NCBI GenBank assembly: GCA_963575745.1
Contig: CAUYUJ010014256.1
Coordinates: 122,001-186,000 of the forward strand
DNA length: 64,000 bases
Reading direction: 5' to 3'
Source: Prorocentrum cordatum
Taxonomy: Eukaryota; Sar; Dinophyceae; Prorocentrales; Prorocentraceae
The stretch's first letter is position 1. Each line of letters begins with the position of its first letter. Shown piece after piece: positions 22,330 to 35,100 of the stretch. The notes under the pieces are model-generated. The model worked only from the letters and a program-made list of their open reading frames with translations. It had not been told where the DNA came from and did no database searches. A program made the position numbers and the translations under genes.

Positions 22330-25300
22330 GCTGACGCGGACGCCTTTGGCCCAGAGGTGTCCCAAGCTCCTCCTCCTCCTCCTCCTCCTCCTCCTCCTCC
22401 TCCTCCTCCTCCTCCTCCTCCTCCTCCTCCTCCTCCCCCTCCTCCTCCTCCTCCTCCTCCTCCTCCTCCCTCCTCCTCCTCCTCCTCCTCCTCCTCCTCC
22501 TCCTCCTCCTCCTCCTCCTCCTCCTCCTCCTCCTCCTCCTCCTCCTCCTCCTCCTCCCCCTCTTCCTCTCGAAGGAGAAGAACGCCACAACCATAAACTT
22601 TGAGCGCTCTGCGCGGATTTCTTAGATCCGCGCTGGGCCCCCCTGGCGGCGCCAGAGGGCCAAAAGTTTATGTGAATGCCGTGTTTTCTTCATCTAGTCC
22701 CAAGCTCCGCCTCTTCCTCGTCCTCCTCCTCCTCTTCCTCCTCCTCCTCCTCCTCCTCCTCCTCCTCCTGGGTTCCTCCTACATCGCCCATGTCGCCATC
22801 CCCCCCCCCGTCGCTCGGTCCTTCTCCCTCCTCCGCCGCCCTCCCCCTCCTGCGCCTCATCCACCCTCCTCCCTCCCTGGCCCCCCCCCCCCACCGCCTC
22901 CGCCGCGCCAGCCTCAGGCTGCTTCATGGGGAGAGGCACCCTTCAGAGCCTCGCCCGAAGCCAGAGCCCGGGGACCGCCAGGGCCCAGCAAGACAGGGTG
23001 GCACCTCTGGCCACGGGCGCCTCCGTCAGCGCCCGGACGTCGACAACCTCAAGAAGGGCATCGGCGAGATCCTCGACGGCGCGAAGGCCGCGGGGAGGGG
23101 CCCGCGCGCCCACAGCTGCAGCCGCGCGCGCTCGCCCGTCCTGCTCCCGGGCCCCCTGCCTTTCTGCCTCGTCTGGCCCTCTCGCCTGCCCTGCACGGTG
23201 CTGCATTGGCTCGTCTGGCCCTGCGTTTCGCCTGAAGTCGGGCGTGTCCCTCCACAGGAGGAACATTCAAGGATAGTTGAATAACTTACGGGGACGGTGT
23301 TTTAATTGATATCGACAAAGAGCGATTTTGTGAATGGCAGTTCTTTATTTGTCCTCCAGCGCCCGCCTGTAGGAGGACATGCCCGACCGAATTTTCGCCC
23401 TGTGCGCACGCGTCCAGCTCTCGTGGCTGCCGCCTCTCTGGTGTGTTCTCGCTCTCCAACCTGCTGCGGCTTCTGCTGCTGCGTACTTCCCGCTCCAACG
23501 CGCCAAGAAGGGCAAGCATCGGGCTGGTCTGGGGCGAGGACAAGTCCGTTCCAGAGCGTTCTGAACTGCTCTCGGAGCGTTCCGGAAGATTCTGAGAAGG
23601 TCGCGGCACCCGAGACATCCTCCATAGTCGCCGGATCTCAGAGATTCTCGATTGACCTTAAGAGCCGCGTCCTGGTTTCGTCTTGCTCCCGAAAGGTCTC
23701 GGCCCATGGTGTGACTATCACCAGCGCAGGGTTATTTCTATGTTCTTTTGTCTGGGGTCTGGCTGGGCCGAAGAGGGGGGCGGGCGGCTGAAGGGGGGGG
23801 GGGTCGCTGATGGGGCACAACAGGTGGGATGGAGGAGGGAGGGAGGGAGGGAGGGAGGAGGGCGGAAGGGGGAGGAGGGGAAGGGGGCGGGGGGCGGAGG
23901 GAGAAGGAGAGAGAGGAGGGCCTGGTGGGAGGGGCGGATGGGGGAGGCGGAGGAGGGCAGGGAGACAGCGGGCAGATGGAGGCGGGGGAGAGCGGAGGGC
24001 TGTCCGTGCATCCACCCGCCCGGGGAGGCGAAGCCCCGCAAGTTCCTTGAGACGGTGGAGCTGCAGATCGGCCTCAAGGAGTCCCCCAAGAATTCTCGTC
24101 GGTCGGCATAATCAGGCGATCGCGCACATGGATCAAGGGGGCGTGGATTGGCGACGGGTCCCGCGTCTGCGGGAAACACGGAGTTCCGCCGACGATCGAG
24201 GCGGCACCTCCCCCGATCCATATATTTGGCGACCGTGCGCCAAATCCATGGATCGCTAATCCATGTTTGCGCGCCCCCCACATAAGCTCGATGAGTCGGA
24301 GATCCTTACGGTTCTTGCGTCGCAAGTGTTTCACAACGGGCAGTTCTGCCCAGTTTTGGGCCCTTGGGCCCTCATGCATCGACCGGGCTCGAAAAGGTTT
24401 TGGGGCTCTGGTCGTGATCGTTCGCGATGCTGCATTGATCCCAATTTCGGATCTCAGGGAGGGAGGGGGGGGCGGATCAGGAAGACTGCGCGATGGGGCG
24501 TATCGTCATATCTTCTGTGTCGTTCCGTGTGCAAGCCGGAACGCGAGGGCAGCAGTGCTCGGGAGATGCGCCCGACCTTCTGTGGCAGCCTTGCTGAACG
24601 GCCGAATGCATCGGGGAGTCGGAGGTTGATCGGCGGCGAGCGCGGGGGGGAAATGAGGAGGAGGATGCCTTCTCAGAAGGCGGCGGGACTTCTCAGAAGC
24701 CCTCGCGCCTTATGAGAAGTGTTCTGTGCCTCCCGGGAAGGCTCAGGAAACTTCCCCGGCGGGCTTCCCAGCCCCTTCTCACCTCCCCCCCAGGCACGCC
24801 GCCGAGTTGAGGTTGTGGAGGCGGTCGGGGCGGTGGAGGCGGAGGAGAAGTGCAAAGGGGGCAGGGAGAGATCATTGAGAACGGAGGAACCCTAAACCCT
24901 GATAATACGATGACGACGTGGCCTCAATTAGGTCCCCGTCTTCGCATTAGGGATGCTAATCGCTAATCCCGGGTGGTTTGGACTCGGTACACCTGCAAAG
25001 GAGAGCCCCTGCCTCTAGTGTTTGCGGGCCGCCTCAGTCAGGTCCACTCCCAAAGGATTAGGGGTATTTTTCAGGCGATCGCAAATCTGAATCAAGGGGG
25101 CGTGGATTAGCGACGGGCCCCGTTTCCATCGGAAATCCCGGCTTTCCGCCGCCGAACGGGGCGGCACCGGCCGCATTTGGGGGAGGGCACTTCCCCCGAC
25201 CCATGGATTTGGAGGCCGCGTGCCAAAGCCCTGGATCGCTAATCCAGGTTTGCGCGCCCCCAGTTTTGGTCTGCAACGCGCAGAGGGGGGTAGGGGGAGG

Positions 25301-26105
25301 GGGAAGGCTTCTTAGAAGCACTCCTGTTTCTTAGAAGGCGCGGGCCTTGTCTACAGACGCAAGGCCGAGGCCTTCTAAGAAGCAGGGTGTTTCTGAGAAG
25401 CATTCCCCCCTCCCCCTGCCCCCTCTTGCGCGCCGCGAGTGTTGGTTAATCAAGAGGGGGGCGGCTGGGAGAGGACGAGGAGGAGGACGAGGACGAGGAG
25501 GACGAGGACGAGGAGGAGGACGAGGAGGAGGAGGACGAGGACGAGGAGGAGGAGGAGGACGAGGACGAGGAGGAGGAGGAGGAGGAGGAACGTCCGTGCG
25601 CCGCGGTGGCCAGAGGACTACGACACGACCCGGGACAAGCGTTTCGCCCGCGCCTCGGGCGCTCCCGTGCCGCGGAGCGGCAAGCGATGCGGCGTGCCTC
25701 CTCTTTCGTCTCCTCCTCCTTCTCCTCCTGCTCCTGCTCCTCCTCCTCCTCCTCCTTTTCCTCCTCACCCCTTCATCCTCCTCCTCCTCCTCCTCCTCCT
25801 CGTCCTCGTCCTCCTCCTCCCGTTCCTTCTCACCCCTTCATCCTCCTCCTTCTCCTCCTCCTCGTCCTCCTCCTTCTCCTTCTCCTTGTCATCATCATCA
25901 GCAGCATCATCAGTATAATCATCATCAGCCGCATCCTCATCAGCATCATCAGGTTCATCATCATCAGCATCATCATCATCATCAGCACCATCATCAGCAG
26001 CATCATCATCATAATCATCATCATGATGACAATCCTCATCATCATCATCATCAACATCATCATCATCATCATCATCATCAACATCACCATCATCATCATC
26101 ATCAA

Positions 26106-26164
<59 letters not shown>

Positions 26165-29100
26165 CGGCATGGATAGGGACATGCCCTGGAGCTGCGGGCA
26201 TGCCCTTATCCATGTCGTCGCGGTTTGGATGCCGAGGCGCGGTCCTGAGGATACCGTTGGTGCCTCCGCGCGGGGCATCCTCATATCCCGGAGTCCGGAC
26301 GGCGACACTGTGGATATGGATGCATGTCCTTGTCCCGCTCACGATCCCTTCCCTTCTCTCTTCGTCCTCTTCCTCGCTATCGCCCCCATCCTGTCCCCTG
26401 CCCTCGGCTCACTGAGCAAACTCGAACTGATCCTCTTCGATCTTCTCGTCGATCCTCCGAGGAGTAAATGCCAACATCCTGAACAGCATCTGGGGAAACA
26501 CTGATGTTTGCTTCTTCAGGCCTTCCTGGAAGCCCTCTTGGGGGCCTCTTGGGGGCCTCTTGGGCCGTCTTAGCGGCCTCTTGCGAGCCTGTTGTGCCGT
26601 CTTCGGCCATTTTGGAGCCATCTTTGGCCGTCTTGGTGGGCGCCTGGCCCGTCTGACGCTGTCGGAAGCCGTCTTGGGAGCCTCTCTGGGCCGACTTTGG
26701 GCCCTCTCTGGGTGCTCCAGGTGGAGGCCATCTTGGGCGTCTTGGAGGCCTCTTGGGGCCCTCTTGGGGCCGTCGTGGGGGCCTCTTGGGCCGTTCTGGG
26801 GCCATATTGGAGGCCTCTTGGGCGATCTTGGGGCATCTTTGGGGGCTCTTGGGCTGTCTCGGGCCGTCGGAAGGCCGAAAAGGAGCAAATGCCAAAGTCC
26901 TTTCAAAACTGATGAGGCCTCTCTGGAGGCCCTCTCGGAGGCCTCTTGGGCCGTCTCGGAGACCTCTTGGGGGCCTCTTGGGCCGTCTTGGGCTATTTTA
27001 GAGCCATCTTCGGCTGTCTTGGTGGGCTCCTGGCCCGTCGGAAGCCGGGTTGGAGGCCTCTCTCGGCCGACTTGGGGCCTTCTTGGGGTGTTCCCGGACC
27101 GTCTTCGAGGTCATCTTTGGCGTCGTGGATGTTTCTTGGGGCCCTCTTGGGGCCGCCTTGGGGTCCTCTTGGGCCGTTCCAGGGCCATTTGGGAAGCATC
27201 TTGGGCGATCTTTGGGTGATCGTTGGGGGCTTTTGGGCCGTCTCGGGCTGTCGGAAGGGCGAAAAGGAGTAACTGCCAAAATCCTTCAGCACTTGTCGAA
27301 ACACAGCAGCCTTCCTGGAAGCCCTCTCGGGGGCCTCGTGGGCCGTCTTCGGGGTCTCTTGGGGGGCATCTCGGGCCGTCTGCCGTCGTCTTGGGGCCAT
27401 CTTGGGCCGCCTGGGAGGCGTCTTGGACGTGCCTGGGGGCATCTTGGACCCTCGTAGGCCCTCTTTGAGGCCATGCTGGGCCATCCTGGGAGAACTTGGA
27501 GGCCAACTCGAGCCATCTGGGCCGTCTTGGGGGGCCGTCTTGGAGGCGCTGGGGATTTTGTGTCCGCCGCATGGTGCGCACCCCCCTCCGCGTGGCCGGC
27601 GCGTTGGGCCGCGGCCCCGAGGGGGAGTTCGGTCCAAAGACAGAGCCGCAGACCAGACCGGTGGGGCCTGGCACGCCGGGCGCGCCCTGTGGCGAGGCCG
27701 CGGCGGGGGGCGGCCGGCCCAGCGGCCTTCGGCCAATCCCGCCACCGTGCCTCGGTTTGTCGGTCATAGGCCTCCTTGGGATGCCGTGGAGGGTCTGCTT
27801 GGGAGGCCTCTCGGAGGCCTCTCGACGGGTGGGTTCTGGTGTGGTTTGGGCGTCTCGGGGGCCCTTTGGGGGGCTCTTGGGGGCCTGATTTAGGCCTCTC
27901 GGGGGCCTCCTGGTGATTCTAGGGGGCACCTCGGCGGCTTCTGGTCCATCTTTGGGCGGCGGGATCCAAATTTCAGTTCGTGTTCCCCCTCTTGGGGCTG
28001 TCTTTGGGGCTTCTTAGGCCACCATTGGGGTCTCCTGGGCCTGTTTGGGGCGATCGTGGGCGCCTCCTGGGCCGTATTGGACGCTCTGAAGACAAAGCGG
28101 TAATGCATGGCGAAACCATGCGAACCTCAGTGTGTGTTGAGCTTCTTGTGCCGCCTTCCAGGGCGGCCTCCAAGACGGCCCAGGCCGCGCCCAAGAGTGC
28201 TGCAGGACTGACCTCGGGGCCATCCTAAGCCATGTTGGGCACGCATGATCCGAACAACGCGCTATTGGCGGCTGAGAACTCACGCAGAGACGGGAGCGCC
28301 GGGAACTCCGGGCTGTGGGCCCCTTATAAGAACGTTCGTTGACAATACGTAAAACAGAACTCGCAGGGACCTGGGGACACTCCAACTCTGCCTCAGGGCA
28401 CGGTGGCGGAACATGAGTACTACTGAATCAAGCGTATTATTGAATCATGAGCTCCCGTAAGTACTAGTGAATCTCCCTCAGCTTATTTGAGCATTACTGA
28501 ATCATTCGTACAGGATTCGTCCGTATGCCCTACTGTGTGCCTAGTGTGTATTACCGCGTTCCCAGCGTTTCCTATCACATGATCCACGAGCCCAGACGCC
28601 GCACTCCCACCCTAACTATCCCTCACTATTCGACTGCGCCAGGGCTAGTATTTAGTAGCACAGGGTAGTGAACAGCACGTGTAGCAGATGTATCTGTATC
28701 TGAAGCTCTGCGCCCTCTGGCGCAAGCCCCCAAGGCTGAGCCATATTGAGACGATATTTGAAGCCATGGCTATCCCTGGGGCATTTGGGGGCCGCTGGGG
28801 CCACGTCCAGACCATCTTGAACAATATGAGGGCTTTTGTAGTTTTTTTGTCGGAGATTCTGTACTTCACAGTTGGGACATCGTGAGGCACGGCACATGGG
28901 TGCCTTTCGAGATTGTATCGGGGTTGCATTGAGCGACAAGGGAGGCACAGTGGGTTAGTTTTGAAGCGATCTCGGAGCATCACGGGAAGACAATATGGAA
29001 CAGGCACGAGACATTGAACACGTTATGGATTTGCAATCGGTCTTGCCTTGTCGGGGGCATCTTGCGGCCCTTCTCGGTCAGTTTAGTCGCATCTTGGAAC

Positions 29101-32100
29101 CATATTCGGCCGAATTGTGCTCTTGAGGTTCTTTGCGGGGCCTATTGGGGCCGTCTTGGAAGCTTCTTGGGCCCACAGCTGTCCATGAGCGCCCACATGA
29201 GAATTCTGAGGCAACTTAGAGCGACCACGATGGTGAAACATACCTCTATTACCGTTGATTTCCCTCGAGCTGTCAACAAACCCACGCCCCCGCTAGACAG
29301 TGAAAAGGACACATAATTGAGGAGATAAGAGGCACAAGAGCACAGTGGAACAATCAAGACAGACAGCAGTCCAGTAGCTGCTGCACGCTTCACTAGCAGC
29401 TTCTGTATTGCTACTGCGGGGAGAGGGGGAAGGATGAGGCTGAAGGATTACCATGCACGGGAACAGGAAGAGGAGCAGGAGCAGGAGAGGGAGCAGGACA
29501 AGCTGAACGAGGAGGATGACGAGGAGGCGGCACGAGGAAGAGGACCAGGGAGGGGGACCAAGCATGTTGGCGGATGAGGTTGCAGGTGGAGCAGGAGACA
29601 CGGGGAGGAGCAGGAACAGGAGCACTTGCAGCAGCAGCAGCGGGAGGCGCGAGGAGGAGCGAGGAGGGGCGAGGAGGAGCCAAGAGGAGCAGCTGGTCCG
29701 AAATCCCGCTTCAATCGGGTCAATCCCGCCAGGTTAGTCCGACTTTATCCCGCTTTCTCCGCGGCCGATTTCGTTGTAGCAACAAGAGCTCCCCAATGAG
29801 ACCTAATCTCTCTGGCGAAGACCTTCTGGTAGTTACCTCCTAAGAGCGGGATGAGCGAGCGAGCGAAGAGGAGGAGCAAGAGCACGCGGCACGAGGAGGA
29901 ACAGCAGGAGGAGGAGGAGGAGGAGGAGGAGGCCCAAAGCCCCTCTCCCTGCGCTACTTTTTGAGCCGGCTCGATCCAAGAGGGGCCTTTGGGCTCGAGT
30001 CCTGCCGAAAATGCCCGGCTCGGAAATCATTGAGACGTCAGGGTCTCAGGGGGATGCGGCGGAGGCCAAGGTCGGACAGGGCCAGGACGTGTCGGGCGTG
30101 AGGCAATGGGGGGTGACCCGGAGGAGGGGGAGGAGGGGGGGAGGAGGGGGAGGAGGAGGGGGGAGGGGGAGGGGGGGGGAGGGGGAGAGGGGGAGGAGGA
30201 GGGGGAGGAGGGGGAGGGGGGGAGGAGGAGGGGGAGGGGGGGTGAAGGGAAGGGCCCTGAAGGAGCACTTTGGGGTCCCTTCGGGGCTCCTGCTGGCCCC
30301 AGAAGGGGCCCTAAAGGGCCCCTTGAAGGCCCTTCTCTCCACCCCCCATTTGGGCCACCCCCCCATCAGCATCCGCCCGGACGAGGATCAATCCGTTCCA
30401 GAGCGTTCCGGAACGCTCTGCTCGCAGAGCGTTCCGGAACGCTCTGAGAAGGCCGCGGCGCCCGAGGCATCCTCCAGAGCCGCCGCATCCCAGAGCTTCT
30501 CGATGCATACGCACGCCCGTCTGGGGGGGGGGGGATCGAAATCCCGGTTTGGGGTCCCTGGGGGGGGGATTATGGGGGGGGAACAGTCTCACAAGCCTGG
30601 AGACCCACGAGGGGTCGGTGGATTCATACGCACGCCCGTATGTACCTTCGTCCTGGCTTCGTCTTACGGGGGGGGAGCTCCGAGGCCGGCACCATCAAGC
30701 TCCAGCACGTCCCCCGCCCCCGCATGAAGATTTGCGTGCTGGGCGACGCGGTGCACTGCGAGCAGGCGCGCAGGGAGCCCTGCGCTTCGTAGTCCCTGCG
30801 CGCGACGGAGTTCGAACCCTCTGTCTCATGATGTTCCAACCTTCTGTCGGGGGCGGCAAAGAGGGGGGTGATGACTACGGGGGGGTGGATCTCATGGCGG
30901 GGGCCACGATATCTCCCCAGGTTTCATGGCGCCTTGTCTTATTTCAATGCGCCTCTGGCCCCCCCCTGGCCCGCGCACGTGCCGCCGGCCATGATTTGCC
31001 CCCCACCCTCTTGGACGCACCCCCACTGGCCGCCCACGATTCAGCCTGGATCATCAGCAAGAGTTTCGAGCACCGAGAATCGAAGGAGAAAAAACGACAT
31101 AAACATAAACAAAACAAAGTATCGACGCTGGACGGTTTGTACGTGTCGGGCCTTGGGAGGCGATACTCGGTCGGCACCTCGCTGGCGTGTCGGGCAGACA
31201 TTGTTTCGATACTGCTTTGGGTGTTCGAAGTCATTTCTAGGATGTGGCCCTACAAGTACGATGGGAACAACATAACCCTCGTCCTCGTCCTTCAGATGTT
31301 CGGTCGCGAATGGCCCCTGCCAAAGATCCAACGCTCCGCAACAAACATCAGAGCGGCTGGTTTGCGGGCCAGTTTCGGCCTCCAGGGGCCCTCGCCGGCC
31401 CCAGAGAAGTGGTCCAGACCTCCGGGGCCCACGCATCAAACAAGAATAGAGCGGCCGGATGTCTGGGCAGGTGTTCGGCCGTGCACGGCCAGGCCCTTGG
31501 GGCTGAAGTGGAATTCGACGGAGAAAAGTTCTATTGGAACCTAGCGCGAATGAAGAACCTCCCGATGCGGTGCCCTGAACACTGAGCTCCAGGCCGAGGA
31601 ACAGGGAAGCGGAAGGAGCGGGCCCCTCCCCCAGGGAGGCTGAAGCCCCCAGGGAAGTGGAATGAGCGAGCCCCCCCCCCCCCCCCGGGAAGTGGGAGAA
31701 GGAGAGATCCCCCCTTTCCAGGGCAGTGGGAGAGAGACCCCCCAGGTAATTGGGAAAAGGAGAGAGCCCCCCCCCCCCCCGGGAAGCGGAGGGAACGGAG
31801 CCGCTGGCCTGAGCGATGCCCAAGACAGCGACAAGAAACCCGAGACCCACCCCAAGCGCACACAACAACAGCCACTGTCTTGGGTGGTGTTCGTTTTCTT
31901 CCCTTTTGTTTTGCCGATCCGCGCGGGCCCTTGCGCCCCCCCTCCCTCCCTCATAGGACGCTCCGGAGCTAGACCCCCCTGCCTCCCACCCCCCTCCCCT
32001 TCCGATCAATGTCGAGACGCCGAAGAAAGAACACGTTCACGTAGTGAGTGCTCCCGTTCCGCCAACGCCCACGACCAGGCCAGCCCGCCGCCCCAGAGTC

Positions 32101-35100
32101 TCCCTCGGCGTTCCAGGAGCTGCCCGACCCCGCGGGGGTTGTGTGTTGGGGGGCGTGCAGCCGGCGAGCACCAGCGCTGGGCGCAACGGGTGTGCTTCCC
32201 CTGGGCAGCGTGGCCGCACGAACGCCCGGGACGGAGAATCCGTAGAGTGGAGACCCATGCCAAGAGACACCCTGCTTGCCTCCAGGGTGCCCTGGGTTTT
32301 TTGGATTTCGATGGGTTCGCTATGGGAAGCGTGGCGTTCCCACACCAAAACTCAACGGAAGTCCTGGGGTCTCAGGGTTGGTTTTCTTGTGGAAGGTTTC
32401 GTGTGGACTGGCCTCTATTATAACGCTGGAACCAGAGAAGGGAGAGCCGCGGGAAAAGCACAGGCTAGGATACCGTCGTGCCCCATTTCGAGCACAAGGC
32501 GTAGGAAGCTCTGGTGTACCTTACTGACTACATGGTAGAAGTGGGACGCACCGAAGGTTGGAGGGTAATTGTTCATGACCGCCTTGCCAACCCCCCAACG
32601 CACATCGCCTTCGACCCATAACCTTCAGAACCTCTGGCAGGCTGAGACTCGTGGAGGCCCCTGCTCGCTGCGTCAGATCGATTTCAGGCAACTCGATGGG
32701 CGGCAGGGGTGTTGGTTAAGAATTCGTCGAACACGTGGCGAAGGCGGACCCCAGCCCCTGGCTCCCATCGATTCAGGAGCATCGTGGGTTGGTTGGGATA
32801 GGGTTCGAATGTCGCCGCCTACCGCGGAAGCGGCAGGGCAGTCTTTTTACCTTTCTCACGAAGTGCCCCCACATCTTGGCAAGGACGACCACAGAACGAC
32901 CCACCAAAACGGTACAGCAAACATGTCACCGAAACGGCCTCGGGAGTCCGAGAATCCGGAGGACACTCGGAATCGGCTCGAGAGCGGTGCCGATCCGGAC
33001 CGGGCCCCCACCGGGGGACGCGAAAACGGTAAGGCAACGGCGCCAGAAACGTCAAAACATTTTGCGCCAGAAAGAATAAGTATAGGAACAGCGATAACGG
33101 AATGCATAGCGATCAGATTGCCATGTCGTTCGCAGGTCCCGCTGAGCCCCCCGCTCGTCTCCGTGGAGGGCCCCGCCAGCGACAGGATCGAGCGCGCACG
33201 CTTCTGGTCGCGGGTTTTTGCAATAAGAAGCAGTTGCAGCAACATGCAGTCGGACCGAGGTGTGAGATCGAGATCGGTTCGGGGAGGGTACCCCAGTGTT
33301 CGTCGTGTTTGTTGGGCGTTCTTTTGCATCCTGGGGAGGGTGCACTTCGATGTTCTCTGCGTTTTGGCCGGCGGAGGGTCTCATGTTCTTGAAGAGTGTT
33401 TGTCTGGCCTATAGGTCCGAGTGTAGGACAAAGAGCTGAAATGGAGACCACGTTGGGCCCCGGAGGGGCTCTGGTTCTCGGGCCGCTCCTTCGATGTAAG
33501 CCGTGAAGCCTCCTCATGGCCGATGCTCACCGTGACCAGAAAACCCGCCTCGTTTCTCATTCGTCAGGAGGGGAAACACACTCAGACACAAGTAGTCGTC
33601 GATTCCGCAGAACATATGGGGACAAATGGGAAGTGGGGAGGAAGAAACACACCCAGAAATTATGGGAAAATATAGGCTATCCTATTATTTGTGTCTATTT
33701 GTCTGTGTGTCCCAGGGCCCCTTCAATTTAGCGTTCCTCGTGGTAGCACGCTGGCTGTAATTTTTGCGGGAGGGGTCCGCGCGCAATTCTTCGTTGACCG
33801 GCGCTGTGGCCCCCCTCCCCGGCGCCTCCCGTGCCACCTTCGGGCGCCGGCTCCGGCGCGCTGTCCGCGCCCCGCGCGCCAGGGATCAGGAGGGGGAGAA
33901 AAAAATCACAGACACAATTCATCGTCGAGTTCTCAGGGAACTGTGGAAACATATGGGAAGTGGGGAGGGAAGACGAAAACCCAGAAGATATTGGAAAATA
34001 GGGGGAGTCCTGGGATTCGTGTCTATTGATTTGTGTGTCCCAGGGCTCCTTCAAGGGAGAAGGGGGGGCCCAAGCGTGAACAGTGGGAAACCGACTCCAG
34101 CCCCCACAGCAATGGATTCTACACGTCAGCGTTTTGCAATGCGGGCGCCCTGTAACTCAGCGAGGCCATTGCCAGCTGCCGCAGGCAGGGGGGGACCGCG
34201 CGCGCGGTATAGTTGGTGTAAAGTTCCTCACGTGGGGGGGGGGGCGGGGATCGTTCTTCATGAGTTCACAGCGATTTGTTTTTGTTGTTTCCTCTGGACC
34301 CTTGACTCCTTGGAGGCCTTTGGGGTCCTAAGGGGCATTCAAGGGCCGCCCAGGGACCTTCAGACACTGCCTGGGTCCACTGCCGTCGTCGCCACTTGCC
34401 GTGGTCATCGTCCTCGTCGCTCCTCCTCCTCCTCCTCGTTCTCCTTCGTGCCCTCTGTTGCTCCGCCTCGTTCTCCTCGTCGCCCCTTCTCCTACTCGTT
34501 CTCGTCCTCGTTCTCTTCGTCCTCGTCGCCCCTCCTTCTCCTCGAGCCCTCCTTCTCCTCGTTCTCATCCTCATCCTCGTCCCCCCCTCCCCCCCTCGCG
34601 CGCGCGCTGGTGGAGCAGGAGGAGGAGGGGGAAGAGGAGGGGGAGCAGAAGGGAAGATGAAACCAGCAGGAGGGGATGGGGAGGGGGAGGATAACAAGAA
34701 CAGGGAGGAGGGAGGGGATTAGATGGGGAAGCTGGAGGATGGGAGGAGGGGAGGAAGGAGTGCAGGGGTGGGGGTAGAGGGGAAGCGCCTGAAGGAGAAG
34801 GGGGAAGGGGAGGGTGAGGGATCATTGAAGTATGTCCAGGGCAAGCGCGAAGAGGGCGAGTATCCAGGGCGAGGGCGAGGGCGCGCGCAGAGGAGTCCCA
34901 GGGCGAGGGCGAAGAGTGAGAGATAGTCGAGTGGATTACCAACATATTCCAAGGCCCCGCGGAGCTGTGACCCCGCAGGGCCTGTGGGCCACCACGGCTG
35001 AGGTCAGCGGTCCAGCGCCCTCCAGGGAGGCGCTTGTTTGCGCGTACGGGCCTCTCGGCCCCCCAGTCTTTCCGAATCGCCTGGGCGGGCCAGGCAGGCG

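Noticed and set aside
22926-23276. Overlapping ORFs around RPL10A exon 2
   Set aside because: Shadow frames; only the [12 protein letters not shown] frame matches a known family and joins the other exons.
26462-28100. Gly/Leu/Trp-rich protein gene
   Set aside because: Frames are open on both strands because of a repeated GC-rich word; no start, domain or splice pattern.
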